Source: Planococcus shenhongbingii (GTDB taxonomy: Bacteria > Bacillota > Bacilli > Bacillales_A > Planococcaceae). Taken from it: a stretch of 64,000 nt of DNA. A model generated the notes under the pieces. It was not told where the DNA came from and did not search any database. It saw only the letters and a program-made list of their open reading frames with translations. Positions 46,219 to 53,876 of this stretch are shown here, piece by piece. Position 1 is the first letter of the stretch. Each line of letters starts with the position of its first letter. Made by a program: the position numbers and the translations under genes. Location: contig NZ_CP129235.1 in NCBI RefSeq assembly GCF_030413635.1, forward strand, positions 3,286,001 to 3,350,000. The letters are read 5' to 3'.

Positions 46219-46860
46219 ATGATTCTATGGATTGCACTTGCACTCTTTTCAGGTTATTTTATCGGTTGTCTTCATGGTTCTGTTATTGCCCAGCTGCTGT
46301 CCGGCGTAAACGTCAAAAATAAAGGCGTCAAAAATTCAGGGGCTTCAAACGCAGCTATCGTTCTCGGCTGGAAATACGGGGCGCTTGTTGCTGTTCTTGA
46401 TATTTTTAAAGGAGCAGCTGTTGTTATGGGATTCCGCTTTTTGCTAAGCGGATCTTCTTTGCCGGATGAAATGGTCTGGATGCTGCTATTTCTCGCAGCG
46501 GCCGCTGTCGTTTTCGGCCATAACTTTCCGTTCTATATGAACTTTGATGGCGGAAAAGGGACAGCTTCAGTCATCGGCGCCATGCTGGCCCTTGATTGGA
46601 ATCTTGGCCTTGCCGGCGGTCTGCTGCTGGTGCTGGCAGCACTGGCTACCGACTATTTAGTGGTCGGGGTTCTCGTATTATATGGCATGTTTTTTGCCAT
46701 TGCCTTTTGGCCGGCCGAAGGCATATGGCCTTTAGTCACCGCCTTCGCTTTGTTTGCTATGGCAGTCTGGAAGCATCTCGAGAACATCACGCGCATTAAA
46801 AACGGAACAGAAAACAAGGTTTCTTCTGTTTTCCGGAAAAAACCTGCCGGCTCTGCTTAA
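46219..46860 (+). CDS. Divergent PlsY-family glycerol-3-phosphate acyltransferase paralogue
   Basis: 213 residues with five to seven membrane helices. PlsY motif 1 appears as NSGASNAAIVLG (usual form GATNALR-like), motif 2 as FGHNFPFYMNFDGGKGTAS and motif 3 as HLENITRIKNGTENK. PlsY transfers acyl from acyl phosphate to glycerol-3-phosphate. The altered first motif and monocistronic position suggest a paralogue rather than the essential housekeeping plsY; both readings are possible. AGAGGTG ribosome binding site. Confidence 0.8.
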   Translation: MILWIALALFSGYFIGCLHGSVIAQLLSGVNVKNKGVKNSGASNAAIVLGWKYGALVAVLDIFKGAAVVMGFRFLLSGSSLPDEMVWMLLFLAAAAVVFGHNFPFYMNFDGGKGTASVIGAMLALDWNLGLAGGLLLVLAALATDYLVVGVLVLYGMFFAIAFWPAEGIWPLVTAFALFAMAVWKHLENITRIKNGTENKVSSVFRKKPAGSA

Positions 46861-46872
46861 GAAGCCGGCAGA

Positions 46873-46896
46873 GGCAGCGGATCCGCTGCCTTTTTT
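46873..46896 (+). terminator. Terminator after the PlsY-like gene
   Basis: Perfect palindrome GGCAGCGGATCCGCTGCC followed by T6. Confidence 0.9.
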
Positions 46897-46900
46897 ATTG

Positions 46901-47005
46901 TCTAGAATCGTATTTTTTGTCTTGCTGGTCGTATTTTTATCTTTACTGGCCGTATTTCGTCTGCTACTGGTCATATTTTATACGTTGCTGGCTGCATTTC
47001 ATTTT
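46901..47005. repeat. 21-bp period intergenic array (about five degenerate units)
   Basis: Units starting at 46922, 46943, 46964 and 46985 share the core (T/C)T(G/A)CTGG(T/C)CGTATTT at exactly 21-base spacing, with a partial unit before 46922. It fills the gap between the PlsY-like gene's terminator and pepT. No ORF with a ribosome binding site. Confidence 0.8.
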
Positions 47006-47100
47006 TCCTCTGAGCTGACTGCGCAACACTTGGGCGAATTGCCAAAATTCCCTATTTTCATGCTAAAATAAAGTGATTACATACTTAGGGGGAACTGTAT

Positions 47101-48324
47101 ATGTTTGAAAAGCTGATTGAGCGCCTTGTCCGCTATGCAAAAATTGATACACAATCGGATGCTGAGAGCACTGAAACACCTTCTACGCCGGGGCAATGGG
47201 ATTTGTTGCATGAACTCGAAAACGAAATGAAAGAAATCGGCTTGGAAGATGTCAGCATGGACGAATTCGGTTATTTGTTCGGCACTTTGCCTGCCAACAC
47301 AGAAAAAGAAATACCCGTTGCCGGCTTTCTGGCGCATGTCGACACCGCTACGGATTTCACAGGAAAAAACGTCAATCCGCAGCGCATCGATGATTACGAT
47401 GGCAGCGACATTCAATTGAGTTCTTCCGTCACCATGGCAGTCGCCGACTTTCCTGACTTGAAGAATTACGTCGGCCATACTTTGATTACTACTGACGGCA
47501 CTACTTTGCTCGGTGCCGACAATAAAGCGGGTGTTGCCGAAATTATGACCGCCATGGAATACTTGGTTCAGCATCCTGAAATCAAGCACGGAAAAATCCG
47601 TGTAGCTTTTACACCGGATGAAGAAATTGGCCGCGGACCACATAAGTTTGATGTAGAGCGTTTCGCAGCTGACTTTGCTTATACAATGGACGGCGGGCCT
47701 CTTGGCGAATTGCAGTATGAAAGCTTTAATGCAGCGGCTGCCAAACTGACGGTCCAAGGGAAAAGCGTTCATCCCGGTTCAGCCAAAGATAAAATGATCA
47801 ATGCCCAAACGGTCGCTATCCGCTTCCAGGAAGAAATGCCAAAAAACGAAGTGCCTGAACGGACGGAAGGCTACGAAGGGTTTATCCACTTGAACAGTTT
47901 CAACGGCAATGTTGATAAAGCGGTTCTTTCTTACATTATCCGCGACTTTGACAAAGAAGCTTTCGAAGCGAAAAAGAGCCATATGAAAAACGTGGCTGCT
48001 AAACTGCAAGAGCAGTATGGCAATAAAGCCATTAAACTTGAGATTGAAGATCAATATTACAATATGCGTGAGAAAATTGAACCAGCAATGGAAATTGTCG
48101 ATACAGCCGAAACAGCTATGAAGACACTTGAGATTGAACCAAACATCGTGCCTGTCAGAGGTGGTACAGACGGTTCCCAATTATCTTATATGGGCTTGCC
48201 CACACCTAATATTTTTACTGGCGGTGAGAACTATCATGGCCAGTACGAGTTCATCTCTGTGCAGAACATGGAAAAAGCCACAAAAGTCATTATAGAAATC
48301 GCGAGATCGATGGAACAAAAATAA
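47101..48324 (+). CDS. pepT: Peptidase T (tripeptide aminopeptidase)
   Basis: 407 residues of the M20B metallopeptidase family: metal ligands in [37 protein letters not shown] and [12 protein letters not shown], and the dimerisation domain between. Removes the N-terminal residue from tripeptides in the cytoplasm. AGGGGG ribosome binding site; a strong terminator overlaps the stop codon. Confidence 0.95.
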   Translation: MFEKLIERLVRYAKIDTQSDAESTETPSTPGQWDLLHELENEMKEIGLEDVSMDEFGYLFGTLPANTEKEIPVAGFLAHVDTATDFTGKNVNPQRIDDYDGSDIQLSSSVTMAVADFPDLKNYVGHTLITTDGTTLLGADNKAGVAEIMTAMEYLVQHPEIKHGKIRVAFTPDEEIGRGPHKFDVERFAADFAYTMDGGPLGELQYESFNAAAAKLTVQGKSVHPGSAKDKMINAQTVAIRFQEEMPKNEVPERTEGYEGFIHLNSFNGNVDKAVLSYIIRDFDKEAFEAKKSHMKNVAAKLQEQYGNKAIKLEIEDQYYNMREKIEPAMEIVDTAETAMKTLEIEPNIVPVRGGTDGSQLSYMGLPTPNIFTGGENYHGQYEFISVQNMEKATKVIIEIARSMEQK

Positions 48325-48346
48325 GCGCCCGCGGGCGCTTATTTTT
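48323..48346 (+). terminator. Terminator of pepT
   Basis: Palindrome AAGCGCCCGCGGGCGCTT then ATTTTTG; includes the last base pairs of the stop codon. Confidence 0.85.
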
Positions 48347-48388
48347 GTTCATGCTTCAACGCTTAAGAAACGCTGTCACTTTTCATAT

Positions 48389-49408
48389 TTAAATAATGCT
48401 GCGTCCATTTTGTGCAAGCGCATAGTGGATGCCGTGCTGCAAAGTTTGGAAGCAGTTGAATTTTGATAAATTGATGCCCGACTCGGTAATGACCATGCTC
48501 ATTTGCGGAGAAATGCCCACTAGTACCGTATAAGTTCCGATCAGAGATGCCGTTGACCCCAATTTCTCAATCAAACTTGCAGCGTGCTGTGTGAAATTAT
48601 CGTTCAATCCTGTTAAGTCCAACAGCAAATATCTTGCTTTATAAGTCGGTAAATTTTGCAAGGTTTTTACCAATAATTCTTCTGCACGCGCTTCATCATA
48701 AGTTCCGAGAAGCGGCACAACGACGATATCTTCGAGCACTGGAATAATCGGCGAAGAGATTTCCTGAATCAATGCATTCAGTTCTGCTGTTTTTTTCTCG
48801 ACCAGTTTTTCAAGCTGATTGATCTGCTCTGCTTCTTTCAAGCGAGCCAGCCGGTGAATATTTTCTTCAACGTTTTTTTCTGAAGGAAAATATTCAATAA
48901 TCGTTTCAGGGTAGCCTTCAATTTGATGGTGGATCACACGGTACCAAACGTTGCGCCCGAAAAGCGACGTGAAGATCCCAGCGTAATGGGCTGCCAGGTA
49001 ACTGCCTCCCTGCTTTTTCCCTTGGGCTACATTGATTTTATGTTCCCAGCTATTTCTCAAATTGACTTGGAGCGTGCTTTCCGATTCATTCATTTTCTGA
49101 ATCTCGGCTTTTCCCCATCCTGCAGAAGCATATGTATTTGTTATTAAGTTCGCCGCTTCTGAAATGCTGACATTTTTCCTGCTCGTGAAATAGTCGCCCA
49201 CTATCAAACCTTGGCGGAACCCCGTAGACTCCATCACTACGTTTGCTGCGTCTTCTCCTGATATTTCTTCTATTGAATCAAAAAATGTTTTCATCGCACT
49301 GGCCGTCCAAAACAGCACAGCATCCTGGCCTTCGAATAAGAATCTGCCTTCATCCAAATCCCATGCAAATTCTAGTCCGCCTACATTTATTGATGGTTTA
49401 GTTTCCAT
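48389..49408 (-). CDS. V4R-domain / STAS-domain protein (RsbR-like stressosome component)
   Basis: 339 residues. N-terminal ~180 residues resemble a 4-vinyl-reductase (V4R/XylR-N) small-molecule sensor (VVMESTGFRQGLIVGDYF, FGRNVWYRVIHHQIEGYPETIIEYFPS). A helical linker (~190-225) leads to a C-terminal STAS domain with SSPIIPVLEDIVVVPLLGTYDEARAEEL and DLTG, the RsbR-type phosphorylation Thr. RsbR paralogues form stressosomes that release the RsbT kinase and start the sigma-B cascade; here the usual globin-like sensor is replaced by V4R. GGGAGGAG before the ATG at 49408. No rsbS/rsbT alongside. Confidence 0.8.
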   Translation of the reverse strand: METKPSINVGGLEFAWDLDEGRFLFEGQDAVLFWTASAMKTFFDSIEEISGEDAANVVMESTGFRQGLIVGDYFTSRKNVSISEAANLITNTYASAGWGKAEIQKMNESESTLQVNLRNSWEHKINVAQGKKQGGSYLAAHYAGIFTSLFGRNVWYRVIHHQIEGYPETIIEYFPSEKNVEENIHRLARLKEAEQINQLEKLVEKKTAELNALIQEISSPIIPVLEDIVVVPLLGTYDEARAEELLVKTLQNLPTYKARYLLLDLTGLNDNFTQHAASLIEKLGSTASLIGTYTVLVGISPQMSMVITESGINLSKFNCFQTLQHGIHYALAQNGRSII

Positions 49409-49589
49409 ATTGCAGCTCCTCCCACTATTAAAATTTATTTCACCATAACCCTCTTGTTCCACTTATTAATCTGCAGGCTTATGTAATCACTCTTTCTATG
49501 ATACAAGATTGTGTTTACATCTTCAGGTTTGAGATTCGATAATTAAAGGAATACAAAAATAACCATACAAAAAGAAAGAGGTGCTCCTT

Positions 49590-49820
49590 GTGTCAGACAA
49601 TAAACCTTTTAACGAAGAAAATCGCGAAACAAGAGATAGTCGCCCCATGGACAATCCGGAACAGATAAAAACAGACAAAGAAACAATGCATGAAATGTTT
49701 AAAGAAGAACAGACTGTCGATGCAATTCCATTGGAAGATTTGAAGCAAAATATGGAAGACGAAGAAAATAAGCGTTCCACCAAAGACAACTCGGGAAGCG
49801 ACGAAATCTATCCTGATTAA
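49590..49820 (+). CDS. Small acidic hydrophilic protein
   Basis: 76 residues with no cysteine, no hydrophobic stretch, and about 30 % Asp+Glu (DNKPFNEENRETRDSRP, EEQTVDAIPLEDLKQNMEDEEN). Probably disordered. GTG start at 49590 with AAAGAGGTG 6 bases upstream. A terminator follows. Small disordered acidic proteins of this kind are common in Bacillales; the role is unknown. Confidence 0.65.
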   Translation: MSDNKPFNEENRETRDSRPMDNPEQIKTDKETMHEMFKEEQTVDAIPLEDLKQNMEDEENKRSTKDNSGSDEIYPD

Positions 49821-49848
49821 TCAACAGAATAAACCTACTTTTCTGAAG

Positions 49849-49880
49849 AACAGCATGGCTTCCGCCAAGCTGTTTTTTTG
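49849..49880 (+). terminator. Terminator after the small acidic gene
   Basis: Stem AACAGC-TGGC/GCCA-GCTGTT with one internal mismatch, four-base loop and T7. Confidence 0.8.
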
Positions 49881-49916
49881 TGTTATGATTCATGTTGGAA
49901 CAGGAGTGACCTAAAT

Positions 49917-50810
49917 ATGAAAAATATGATTTACCCGTTTATGGTAGTAGTGGCAGCCAGTTGTTATGGCATCCTTTCCACTATTATCAAAGTAGCAATG
50001 GAAAACGGTTTTACAGCCGCAGAAGCGGTAACCAGCCAATACTTTGTCGGATTTGCCTTAGCAGCTATTTTGCTTTTAATTACAAAGCGGAGACTTCCCC
50101 GCTTGCACGGTTGGAAAGTTTTAGTAATGTCCGGTTCATTTACCGCTGCCACCGGTATGGTATACGGACAGTCTTTGGTGTACTTGCCAGCGTCACTGGC
50201 AGTCGTATTGCTGTTTCAATTTACTTGGATCGGCATGTTTTTGGATTGCATTGTACACCGCAGATGGCTGAAACGAACTGAAGCCATCTCACTTGTTTTA
50301 TTATTCGGCGGGACTATATTGGCTGCAGGAGTGATTGATGCAGACCTCAGCAGCATTCCTTGGCAAGGATGGGCTTGGGGAATCGGGGCGGCTTTCTGTT
50401 TTTCTGCTTTTATGTTTGTCAACGGCATAAAAGTCGAAGGCATGGATACTACTACCCGCTTGTTTTATGTCTCTTTTGTCGCTGCCATTGTTGTCGCCTT
50501 TTTCCAAACGCCCGAAGTGGTGTGGAATGGCAAACTCTTTGATGAAGGTCTTTGGGTATACGGCCTGTTGCTCGGATTCTTCGGTATCGTCATGCCGATT
50601 TGCTTCTTCTCGATCGCTGTACCGCATGTTGGATCCGGCCTTGCTTCAATTTTAAGTGCCATGGAATTGCCGGTTGCTGTTTTTGCCTCGGTCCTTGTCT
50701 TGAACGAAACATTGACGGTTCTTCAAATTGTCGGCATCTTTGTTATTCTGTTCGGCATGGTGCTGCCAAGTATATTCAGCCGCAACCCTAAAATTATAGA
50801 ACCCGTTTAA
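49917..50810 (+). CDS. EamA/DMT-family transporter
   Basis: 297 residues, ten transmembrane helices in two EamA repeats (VVAASCYGILSTIIKVAMENGF, ILSAMELPVAVFASVLVLNE). The ATG at 49917 with AGGAGTG upstream is chosen; the frame to 49878 overlaps the terminator of the previous gene. Third DMT-type transporter in the window; substrate not predictable. Confidence 0.85.
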   Translation: MKNMIYPFMVVVAASCYGILSTIIKVAMENGFTAAEAVTSQYFVGFALAAILLLITKRRLPRLHGWKVLVMSGSFTAATGMVYGQSLVYLPASLAVVLLFQFTWIGMFLDCIVHRRWLKRTEAISLVLLFGGTILAAGVIDADLSSIPWQGWAWGIGAAFCFSAFMFVNGIKVEGMDTTTRLFYVSFVAAIVVAFFQTPEVVWNGKLFDEGLWVYGLLLGFFGIVMPICFFSIAVPHVGSGLASILSAMELPVAVFASVLVLNETLTVLQIVGIFVILFGMVLPSIFSRNPKIIEPV

Positions 50811-50838
50811 AGGCCTGCCTCTTTGGTGGGCCTTTTTT
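50809..50838 (+). terminator. Terminator after the EamA gene, left flank of element copy B
   Basis: Stem AGGCCTGCC/GGTGGGCCT (two G-T pairs) and T6. A related but diverged hairpin (51340-51368) sits at the right end of the element. Confidence 0.8.
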
Positions 50839-51337
50839 AGGCTGTCGAGAAATTCATATGTTCTTCTTTCATTTCGCTCCAGGGCGGACGCTTTCCGCGG
50901 GCACGGCTTCAGCCGCTTCCTTCGCTTCGCTCAGTCCAGGGTCTTCAGCTCGCGCTGATTCCGCTGGAGTCGCCGCCTTCCGCTGCATTCAGCTTCCCTT
51001 TTGCCACTTTTAGAGACTCTCTAAAAGTGGGACGGTTTAAGAAATTCCTCTCTTGTTTATTCCTACTCTCTCGATATGGAGCCAACCAGCGGAGAAAACC
51101 GTACTGCTCCTGCGCAGGCTCGTCGCAAAGACTTAGCCTCGCCGGCTTCGGCTAATGGCTTGCCTGCGGGGCAGCGTAAGCGACGAGACAGCCGAGACCC
51201 TGCAACGCCCTTTCATGTTTCGAAGCTAGCGAAGCGACGAAGCGGCTTGGCGCTCACCCGCGGCAAGCGCAGCTGGTTGGCAGAATACCGGTTAAAGGAT
51301 GATTACCAATACAAGTTTTATCTTTCTCAACAAACTG
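50839..51337. repeat. GC-rich non-coding element, copy B (499 bp)
   Basis: Begins AGGCTGTCGAGAAATTC and ends TTTCTCAACAAACTG, matching the ends of copies A and C. Contains the central hairpin CACTTTTAGA/TCTAAAAGTG, the GGAGCCAACCAGCGGAGA and GCGCAGCTGGTTGG blocks, and two extra internal segments: one shared with copy C (ACGCCCTTTCATGTTTCGAA) and one unique (~90 bp, CTGCTCCTGCGCAGGCTCG onward). An open frame at 51076-51381 is a by-product of its composition. Longest of the three copies. Confidence 0.85.
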
Positions 51338-51339
51338 TT

Positions 51340-51368
51340 AAAGGTCCGTCCTCCAGCGGGCCTTTTTT
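51340..51368 (+). terminator. Diverged terminator copy, right flank of element B
   Basis: Stem AGGTCCG/CGGGCCT (one G-T pair) with T6; similar in length and layout to the terminator at 50809-50838, with several changes that keep pairing. Confidence 0.7.
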
Positions 51369-51389
51369 CTTTTCTCTTTAATGAATGAT

Positions 51390-51455
51390 AAAAGTCCGAT
51401 TGGTTCAACTAACAATCCGTGGGGTGAACCCCCACGGATTGAAGTTTCACTTTAT
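51390..51455. repeat. 66-bp hairpin element related to hairpin II of the 12.8-kb repeat
   Basis: Same flanks as at 12880-12945 (AAAAGTCCGATTGGTTCAAC on the left, AGTTTCACTTTAT on the right) and same total length, but the 12-bp stem is CAATCCGTGGGG/CCCCACGGATTG instead of CACTCTGCGGGG/CCCCGCTGAGTG. The stem is perfectly paired despite the different sequence. The rest of the 50.8-51.5 kb gap is element B and a promoter region. Confidence 0.85.
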
Positions 51456-51490
51456 GTTTAGCTTGGGTTTAAACAGGAATATATAAAGGG
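51456..51490 (+). promoter_or_regulatory. Candidate sigma-B promoter of the PNPOx-fold stress gene
   Basis: Two overlapping readings fit the GTTT...GGG pattern: GTTTAG-N13-AGGAAT (51456-51480) and GTTTAA-N15-GGGAGC (51467-51493). YdaG-like general stress proteins are sigma-B controlled in Bacillus, which supports one of them. Confidence 0.35.
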
Positions 51491-51519
51491 AGCAGTTAAC
51501 TATCAAAGGAGTGAAGAGG

Positions 51520-51942
51520 ATGAATCAGGAAGAATTGAAGCAAAACGCTTTGAAGATTTTAGAAGAAAGCCATGTAGGCATTTTATCGACGGTGCAAGGC
51601 AATAAGCCGCATTCTCGCTACATGACATTTTTCCATGACGAATTCACCTTATACACAGCGACACACAAACAAACGCAAAAAGTTGATGAATTGGAAGCTA
51701 ATCCACATGCACATATCCTTTTAGGCTATGAGGGCCAAGGCGTAGGCGATGCCTTCCTGGAAATCGAAGGAACAATGGGCGTACATGATGATCAAAGCAT
51801 GATTGATAAAGTTTGGAACGAACATTTGGAAGGCTGGTTCACAGGACCGGATGATCCCGATTTGGTCATTTTAGCTATCCAGCCAACCCGTGCCCGACTC
51901 ATCAATAAAAAAGGCCAAGAGCCGCAAACACTTCAATTGTAA
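51520..51942 (+). CDS. Pyridoxamine 5'-phosphate oxidase-fold general stress protein (YdaG-like)
   Basis: 140 residues of the split-barrel flavin-binding family: ESHVGILSTVQGNKPHSRYMTF, TATHKQTQKVDELEANPHAHILLGY, DPDLVILAIQPTRARL. Related to Bacillus YdaG/GSP26 proteins. The flavin or F420-like cofactor and substrate are unknown. ATG at 51520 with GGAG 8 bases upstream (the GTG at 51511 is in the site). Bidirectional terminator after it. Confidence 0.85.
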   Translation: MNQEELKQNALKILEESHVGILSTVQGNKPHSRYMTFFHDEFTLYTATHKQTQKVDELEANPHAHILLGYEGQGVGDAFLEIEGTMGVHDDQSMIDKVWNEHLEGWFTGPDDPDLVILAIQPTRARLINKKGQEPQTLQL

Positions 51943-51945
51943 AAC

Positions 51946-51978
51946 AAAAAACGGCTCATTTATTTGAGCCGTTTTTTT
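51946..51978. terminator. Bidirectional terminator
   Basis: Stem AAAACGGCTCA/TGAGCCGTTTT and T7 between the stress gene (+) and nsrR (-). Confidence 0.9.
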
Positions 51979-52411
51979 ATGTTTGCAATATTTCCCGAAG
52001 TCCTTCTTTATTGAACAACAAGTCTTCTAAATTATATTCATCAAGAACCGCGAGATAAGCATGCAATGCTTTTCCCAATACACCGCGGAGTCCGCAGACA
52101 GGTGCAATCGGACAGCGGTTATGCTCCATGTCAAAACATTCAACTAAATGGAAATCATCTTCCATACGCCGGACTACGGTGCCAATATTAATGTTTTGAG
52201 GGGTATCTGCCAGGCGTATGCCGCCTCCCCGTCCTCTGACGGTATGGATAAAGCCGGCCTTGCCCAGTTCAAATGTTACTTTCATCAAATGGTTTTTCGA
52301 TATGGTATAAGCGTCTGAAATTTCCTGGATGGTCGAAAGCTTGTTTTCTTCTTTCGAAGCCAAGTATATCAATACACGCAATGAGTAGTCGGTGTACATT
52401 GTCAGTCTCAT
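51977..52411 (-). CDS. nsrR: Rrf2-family nitric oxide sensor NsrR
   Basis: 144 residues: N-terminal winged helix (MRLTMYTDYSLRVLIYLASK, ISKNHLMKVTFELGKAGFI, RGRGGGIRLA) and three cysteines spaced Cys-x7-Cys-x5-Cys in CFDMEHNRCPIAPVCGL, the Fe-S cluster ligands of NsrR. The N-terminus MRLT-YTDY is the NsrR hallmark. It represses NO-detoxification genes; two hmp genes lie beside it, the first divergent. An NsrR-type operator is present before the second hmp. Confidence 0.9.
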   Translation of the reverse strand: MRLTMYTDYSLRVLIYLASKEENKLSTIQEISDAYTISKNHLMKVTFELGKAGFIHTVRGRGGGIRLADTPQNINIGTVVRRMEDDFHLVECFDMEHNRCPIAPVCGLRGVLGKALHAYLAVLDEYNLEDLLFNKEGLREILQT

Positions 52412-52521
52412 TATTTCACCTTCCCTGCAATTTCATTATACGGGTGAACCGATTTTTGGAAAAGCAATTGAGACCGAAGCTTTGGATTAATGGTATGCAA
52501 AATGAAAGGAGCAGTTGCATT

Positions 52522-53712
52522 ATGCTATCAAATGAAGCAAAAATGATTGTCAAATCGACAGCACCTGTTTTAGAAGAACATGGCGTGGCGATTACCACCA
52601 GATTCTACAAACGGCTTTTCGAAGAGCATCCCGAATTGCTGAATATCTTCAACCATGCCAACCAGGCACAAGGCCGGCAGCAGACTGCTTTAGCGAAAAC
52701 GGTTTATGCAGCGGCAGTGCATATTGATGATTTGGAAGAAATTATGCCAGCCGTTATCCAGATTTCCCATAAACACGTGAGTTTAGGCGTGAAGCCGGAA
52801 CATTATCCGATTGTCGGCGCTAATTTACTGATTGCCATGAAGGAAGTGCTTGGAGATGCAGCAACAAACGAAATTATTCAAGCTTGGTCTGATGCTTATG
52901 GCGTCATAGCAGACGCTTTTATCAGCGTTGAAAAAAGCATGTATCAAAATACTGCGGAGCAGGAAAATGGCTGGAACTACTTTAAGGATTTTGTCGTCGA
53001 CCGCAAAGTAAAAGAAAGCGAAATCATCACTTCGTTCTATTTAAAGCCGGCGGATGGTTCAAATGTGCCGACTTATATTCCAGGCCAGTATATTTCAGTA
53101 CGGGTTTCCATACCAGGTGAAGAATATATGATGATCCGCCAGTACAGTTTGTCTCAGGCATCCAAGCCGGATGAGTTCCGGATTTCCGTTAAACGTGAAG
53201 CAGACAATGATCCCAACGGCATTGTGTCCATTTTTCTCCATAAGCAAATCAAAGAAGGCGACCGGCTTGAAGTCAGTGCACCTGCAGGAGTATTCGTGCT
53301 GGATGCCGCCAAAACTACTCCCGTCGCGTTTATTAGTGGAGGTGTCGGCATTACTCCAATGATGAGTATGTTTGAAACAGTGGCAACTTCTACACCAGAA
53401 CGTCCGGCCGTTTTCTTGCACGGGGCCCGAAATCGCTACCAGCATGCCTTTGATGAAGACATCCGCCAATTTGCAGAACGGATGGAAAACGCTTCTTACA
53501 AGACTGTTTATTCAGATGAGGAAAATGGCTTTATCACCCGCGAAATGCTTGAAGAATTTGTAGACCCTTCCGGCGATGCTTATGTATGCGGCCCAGTTCC
53601 TTTTATGGTCAGCATGATCCGCGAGCTGCGCAATATTGGAATGCAAGATGAGCAAATCCATTATGAATTCTTTGGTCCGGCAATGGATTTAGAAGAAAGC
53701 ACCATCCAGTAA
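52522..53712 (+). CDS. hmp: Flavohaemoprotein Hmp, first copy (nitric oxide dioxygenase)
   Basis: 396 residues: globin domain (to ~145) with [21 protein letters not shown] and proximal His in [22 protein letters not shown] domain with RQYSLSQ, and NAD domain with [18 protein letters not shown] and YVCGPVPFM. Converts NO and O2 to nitrate. ATG at 52522 with AAAGGAG upstream; the long upstream open frame overlaps nsrR. No clear NsrR box is seen in its 110-bp promoter region. About 70 % identical by eye to the second copy. Confidence 0.9.
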   Translation: MLSNEAKMIVKSTAPVLEEHGVAITTRFYKRLFEEHPELLNIFNHANQAQGRQQTALAKTVYAAAVHIDDLEEIMPAVIQISHKHVSLGVKPEHYPIVGANLLIAMKEVLGDAATNEIIQAWSDAYGVIADAFISVEKSMYQNTAEQENGWNYFKDFVVDRKVKESEIITSFYLKPADGSNVPTYIPGQYISVRVSIPGEEYMMIRQYSLSQASKPDEFRISVKREADNDPNGIVSIFLHKQIKEGDRLEVSAPAGVFVLDAAKTTPVAFISGGVGITPMMSMFETVATSTPERPAVFLHGARNRYQHAFDEDIRQFAERMENASYKTVYSDEENGFITREMLEEFVDPSGDAYVCGPVPFMVSMIRELRNIGMQDEQIHYEFFGPAMDLEESTIQ

Positions 53713-53733
53713 TAACACCTACTTTCTTCTTAA

Positions 53734-53761
53734 GGCCCTCGATGCAATCGTGGGTCTTTTG
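53734..53761 (+). terminator. Weak terminator between the two hmp genes
   Basis: Stem GGCCC-CGAT/ATCG-GGGTC with one T-T mismatch, three-base loop and four T; probably leaky. Confidence 0.6.
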
Positions 53762-53797
53762 TGGCTGTTCTGTGAATACAATTTGTGTCTAAATTTT

Positions 53798-53822
53798 AAA
53801 GATGTATTTTGAATATATCTTT
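53798..53822 (+). promoter_or_regulatory. NsrR-type operator upstream of the second hmp
   Basis: A 25-bp near-perfect palindrome with halves AAAGATGTATTT and GAATATATCTTT. It matches the NsrR consensus AAGATGYATTT-N-AAATRCATCTT in form. A -10-like TATAGT follows at 53839-53844, so bound NsrR would cover the promoter. Confidence 0.8.
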
Positions 53823-53876
53823 AAAATGTTTTCTGGAATATAGTTGATTTATAGAAAACAAAAGGAGAGATTGACT

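Noticed and set aside
46754..47071. Plus-strand frame with a Leu/Val/Phe heptad pattern through the 21-bp array
   Set aside because: It starts inside the PlsY-like gene in another frame and crosses a terminator; the heptad is a consequence of the 21-bp period. No own start signals.
51076..51381. 101-codon frame inside element B
   Set aside because: Arises from the GC-rich palindromic repeat; frames at the same place are not conserved in copies A and C.
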